In this document: positions 60,692 to 64,000 of the stretch, in pieces
Position numbering within the stretch: position 1 is the first letter of the stretch
Layout: every line of letters begins with the position of its first letter
Source of the DNA: Sphingobium soli
GTDB taxonomy: Bacteria; Pseudomonadota; Alphaproteobacteria; Sphingomonadales; Sphingomonadaceae
Direction of reading: 5' to 3'
NCBI RefSeq assembly: GCF_020782245.1
Contig: NZ_JAJGNP010000012.1
Span: 59,876-123,875 of the forward strand
DNA length: 64,000 bases
Translations under genes and position numbers: made by a program
The notes under the pieces: model-generated
Seen by the model: only the letters and a program-made list of their open reading frames with translations
Database searches by the model: none
Told to the model about the DNA's origin: nothing

Positions 60692-60838
60692 TCGGCCATT
60701 CGTTCTATCATCGGGCATCCCGACTATATAGCGGCACTTGGATTTGTCGGGAGAACGTGCTGGACTTTCGGAACAATTTTGTCTCGGTCGACCGGGTCAG
60801 TTGTGGCACAGCTTCATGAATACAGGTCGGGGGAATGT

Positions 60839-62140
60839 ATGGAGTGGAAGGCGCACGGCTACCGGGTGGGATCTTCAAATGAGACCTTCGACGACATCCC
60901 GACGGACGCTGATGAACTCGATCAGTTCGTCGCGCTGCACCGTCGCCGGATCGAGCCCTGGCTATCTGCGGTATTTCAGGCAGAGCATCTCAACCTCCTG
61001 CTAGGTAGCGGATTCACGACATCCGTCGCGTTCGCGGCGGGGGTAGCCGCAACGGGAATGGATGTGGCCGCTGGCACTTCGGCCCATGCCAAGGCCATCA
61101 TGGATCATGCTGCCGCCAGCGCCAAGAAGATGGGGCGCGGCGAAGCTAATATCGAGGATCAGCTACGCAGCGCCATCGCTGTGCTCGACGGGCTCGACAT
61201 CATTGACAAGGATGCTGCGGAATCCGTCCGTGCCGACATCAACGCTGCTATTGAGACCTTTCTCTATTCCCTGCTTGCGACCGAACGGGGTATCGCCGAC
61301 GCCGACAGCGCGCCGGCCTCCGCCATGCTCCAGTCCTTTCTACTGAGTTTCGCCAGCCGTGCGGCGTCACGCGAGCGCCTGCACGTGTTCACGACCAACT
61401 ACGACCGACTGATCGAACGCGGGTGCGACGACGCCGGCCTGCGCATCATCGATCGGTTTGTAGGCACTTTGCGCCCCTTGTTTCGCAACACACGCATCGA
61501 GCTGGACTATCACTATAATCCGCCAGGAATTCGTGGTGAACCGCGCTTCATGGAAGGCGTCGTTCGCCTGACGAAATTGCACGGCAGTCTCGATTGGCGC
61601 TTCGACGAGTCTACGCGGCGTATCTATCGTGCCGAGACCCCCTTTGGTGCGGCGGAAGATCATCCAAGCCTTCCGGATTCTCCCGTCGATACCGTCATGA
61701 TCTATCCAAATCCGGCGAAAGACGTAGAGACGACCCAATATCCGTATGCAGAGCTGTTTCGAGATTTCGCTTCTGCGACGTGCAAGCCCAATTCCGTCGT
61801 CGTCACCTACGGCTATGGCTTTGGTGACGATCACATCAACCGAGTGCTCCTCGACATGCTGTCGGTGCCATCTGCGCATCTCGTTATCATCGCGTTCGAT
61901 CTCGATGATCGCATCAAGGGGTTCCTCGCGCATACCCGGCCAGCCCAGGTCAGCCTCCTTGCTGGCCGTCATTTCGGGAGCCTTCAGCGTCTGGTCGACG
62001 ACTATCTTCCAAAGCCCGCGCTCGACTATATCACCGGACGGATGTCGGAGCTCCTGAAGAACCGGGCCTTCACCGAAGTCCCGGTTGTCGTCGCGGCACC
62101 GGCTGCGGATGCGCCGGCTGAACCGGGCGGTGCCGCATGA
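60839..62140 (+). CDS. SIR2-domain NADase-like protein of a SIR2-HerA system
   Basis: The 433-residue protein has the SIR2 pattern: LNLLLGSGFTTSVAF (51-65), VFTTNYDRLIE (183-193), KLHGSLDW with candidate catalytic His248, and VTYGYGFGDDHINRVLLDML. Defence SIR2 proteins consume NAD+ upon phage infection. It overlaps the herA gene by ATGA at 62137, so it forms the known SIR2-HerA pair (also named Nezha-type). ATG at 60839 is chosen because GGGGGAA precedes it; a TTG at 60779 is possible. The tail is Ala/Pro-rich. With herA interrupted, the pair may be inactive or SIR2 may be unregulated. Confidence 0.85.
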   Translation: MEWKAHGYRVGSSNETFDDIPTDADELDQFVALHRRRIEPWLSAVFQAEHLNLLLGSGFTTSVAFAAGVAATGMDVAAGTSAHAKAIMDHAAASAKKMGRGEANIEDQLRSAIAVLDGLDIIDKDAAESVRADINAAIETFLYSLLATERGIADADSAPASAMLQSFLLSFASRAASRERLHVFTTNYDRLIERGCDDAGLRIIDRFVGTLRPLFRNTRIELDYHYNPPGIRGEPRFMEGVVRLTKLHGSLDWRFDESTRRIYRAETPFGAAEDHPSLPDSPVDTVMIYPNPAKDVETTQYPYAELFRDFASATCKPNSVVVTYGYGFGDDHINRVLLDMLSVPSAHLVIIAFDLDDRIKGFLAHTRPAQVSLLAGRHFGSLQRLVDDYLPKPALDYITGRMSELLKNRAFTEVPVVVAAPAADAPAEPGGAA

Positions 62141-63923
62141 GCTCTCCTGTTGAGCGCTTGTCCGAGCTGGTCATCGGCACGGTCGAGTCCATCTCGTCCG
62201 ATGAAATTCGCGTCCTCCTGGATCTTGATGCTCCACAATCAACTGCACTCAATACAGGTACGCCGACCAGTTTTCCCCGCCTCAACAGCTATGTTCTGAT
62301 ACCCAATGAGGCCGGCGCGACAGTGGCCTATGTCACCTGGATCGGCATCGAGCGCTCGCCATTTCCAAAACGCTCGGGGCTGAAAGACTTCGGCCTCATC
62401 GACCTGCCGTTCCCGCTGCGAAAAATGGCGCTAACTCCGATCGGCACGCTGACCGTGCGCCGCGACCGCCGCGCAGGAACCAGCGTTTACGACCTCAGCC
62501 GCGGCGTGGTCGCTTTTCCTTCGGTCGGCGATCAGATCCTTATACCGACGCCCGAACAGATCGCAGCGATCGTCGGTGCAAAGGATAAGGATCGCCGTGT
62601 CCGGATCGGCTCTTCGCCGCTTGCCGCAAACACCTCGATCATGGTCGATCCGGACAAGATTTTTGGGCGTCACGTCGCTGTGCTCGGTAATACCGGCAGC
62701 GGCAAGTCCTGCTCGGTTGCAGGTCTAATCCGATGGTCGCTCGACGCCGCGCAAACTGCGCTCACAAACCCGGCTGAAGGGCCGAACGCCCGGTTCATTA
62801 TTCTCGACCCCAATGGAGAATACGCCAAAGCGTTCGCCGATCGCGCGGACAATGTCCGGCTGTTCCGCGTGCCACCCGTCGATGATCAGAAGGGTGAGCG
62901 AGCACTGCGCCTGCCGGCCTGGCTCTGGAACGGCCATGAATGGACGGCGGTGTCATTCGCCCGACCGGGCGCGCAGCGACCGCTGTTGCTCCAGGCCCTT
63001 CGTGACCTGAAAAGCGGCAATCTCGCCGACGTGCCGGCGGCGGCGCTGGTTCGGCGGCACATCTACTCGTACAGGCTGCTGGTCGATGCCTTGCTCGCGC
63101 GCGGACCGGCAGCGTTTGCGGGCGATGCCGGGCCACGACGCCAATGCGGCGACCTGATGGACAACATGGCAGCGGATTGCGACGCGATGAGCGCGCGGCT
63201 CGACGGAGACCCTGCGGCAACGCTCACCGACATTGCCGCGACCATTCGAGACGTCGCCAACAATCGTCGCGGAAACAACGGTTGGTTCAACAGCTTCGCC
63301 GTCGAGGAAATCGAATCCGTTCAGGCTGCCCTGCAATCATTCCTCGATCAGGTCGAGGATGCCTTGGCGGCCGCACAAATCACCGAGGATGCGCCGATCC
63401 CCTTCGACGTGCAGATGTTGCCGGATCACCTCGAGCGGATCGCCGCGACCGAAGGGGGCGGCCTTGCGGGCTTCATCAGCACGCTTGGCATGCGAATCCG
63501 GGGAATGATGGCAGATCCCCGGCTTGGGCAGGTTGTCGGCAGCGAACCGCAGATCAGCTTCGATACCTGGCTCGACGATCTGATCGGCAGCAACGCGTCG
63601 GCGAACGGTCAGGTGGCGATCATCGATCTTTCACTCGTTCCCTCCGAGGTCGTCCATATCGTTGTCGCCGTGCTCGGCCGACTGACCTTCGAAGCATTGC
63701 AGCGCTACAGACGGCTGCATCCGGACGGAAAGCCGTTGCCCACGACGCTGGTCCTGGAAGAGGCGCATAGCTTTGTTCGCCGCGGTGGGAACGATGAGGG
63801 CGTTCCTGAGAACCCCGCGCAACTCTGCCGCGAGACATTCGAAAAGATCGCGCGAGAAGGACGAAAGTTCGGCCTGGGCCTCATGCTATCCTCCCAGCGA
63901 CCGTCCGAGCTGTCCCCGACCAT
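62137..63923 (+). pseudogene. HerA-type ATPase gene, interrupted by an insertion sequence
   Basis: About 595 codons remain in an open frame that runs off the window. They encode a HerA-type hexameric ATPase/helicase: an N-terminal barrel-like region, Walker A GNTGSGKSCS (184-193), a helical insert, Walker B TTLVLEEAHSF near 535-545, and KIAREGRKFGLGLMLSSQRPSELSP. In relatives the sequence after SPTI continues with a conserved S/SQC-type stretch. Here it switches to tandem repeats that end the gene, so the C-terminal hexamer lid is missing or displaced. It overlaps SIR2 by ATGA. Confidence 0.82.
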
Positions 63924-64000
63924 TGTCAAACGGCGTTCAAAAGGGACCCCCGATCGGCGTCGAAGAGGGACCCCCTTTTCAGATAATATGATGCTGGTTT
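63924..64000. mobile_element. Terminal repeats of a probable IS21-family insertion sequence
   Basis: At 63924 herA sequence stops and TGTCAAACGG begins. Two direct repeats of 21 bases follow, at 63931-63951 and 63955-63975, differing at three positions, each ending GGGACCCCC. Multiple tandem terminal repeats after a TG dinucleotide are a hallmark of IS21-family ends. The transposase genes istA and istB would lie beyond the window. Confidence 0.72.

Larger units (their letters stand above)
52066..63923. mobile_element. Putative integrated element at tRNA-Lys with recombinase operon, RT and SIR2-HerA
   Basis: The proposed left end is the tRNA-Lys fragment. To its right are a four-gene recombinase operon of lower GC content, a reverse transcriptase, and a SIR2-HerA pair interrupted by an insertion sequence. 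The right end is outside the window, so the extent is open. Whether the recombinases recognise the tRNA site is inference from position. Confidence 0.45.

Noticed and set aside
63773..63991. A 72-codon plus-strand frame over the IS end
   Set aside because: It runs across the herA/IS junction in a different frame from herA and has no protein character.

Overview
The window is a piece of an alphaproteobacterial chromosome, most likely from a sphingomonad (Sphingomonas, Sphingobium or Novosphingobium type). The assignment rests on the style of the conserved proteins: ribosomal protein S5 has a long Arg/Gly-rich N-terminal extension, S14 is the zinc-free 101-residue form, adenylate kinase has a four-cysteine LID, and intergenic spaces carry short palindromes like those I know from sphingomonads. 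This is pattern recognition, not a database result.

Positions 1 to about 31,215 are backbone. uvrB, two DUF3617 lipoproteins flanking a small HNH protein, lepA, a CsgG-like protein and a membrane acyltransferase lead into a single large minus-strand translation block. Read in transcription order (25,585 down to 8,526) this is rpsL-rpsG-fusA-tuf-rpsJ, the S10 and spc clusters, secY and adk. rpsM, rpsK, rpoA and rplQ do not follow adk. S12 has Arg at residue 88, a position tied to streptomycin resistance. A GGDEF/EAL protein, an M23 peptidase overlapping a bactofilin gene, and a comM/yifB gene follow. comM is cut off at 31,215, where foreign sequence begins.

From 31,216 to the right edge the window looks accessory. 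31,938-35,481 is a three-gene ABC-three-component (ABC-3C) cassette: a nuclease-like effector, a small middle component and a DUF3732 ATPase. 36,120-51,531 is a GC-rich set of reactive-electrophile and redox genes: LysR, two DJ-1/PfpI proteins, GloA, an Old Yellow Enzyme, an SMP-30-like lipoprotein, an SDR, a monooxygenase-fold protein, a GlcG/HbpS protein, two formaldehyde-type dehydrogenases, a class II UvrA, and a TetR-controlled quinone reductase next to an aldo/keto reductase.

At 52,066-52,119 lies the 3' part of a tRNA-Lys(CTT), oriented so that an integrated element would extend to its right. That element begins with a compact operon of three tyrosine-recombinase-like proteins plus one small protein. 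The last recombinase is split by one in-frame TGA. A reverse transcriptase of the bacterial defence type follows, then a SIR2-HerA pair. herA is interrupted at about codon 596 by what looks like the end of an IS21-family insertion sequence, which runs off the window.

Taken together, the right half is a defence and mobility island with three defence candidates (ABC-3C, RT, SIR2-HerA) and at least two signs of decay: the recombinase stop codon and the IS in herA. The most novel part is the large recombinase module with its RT cargo.
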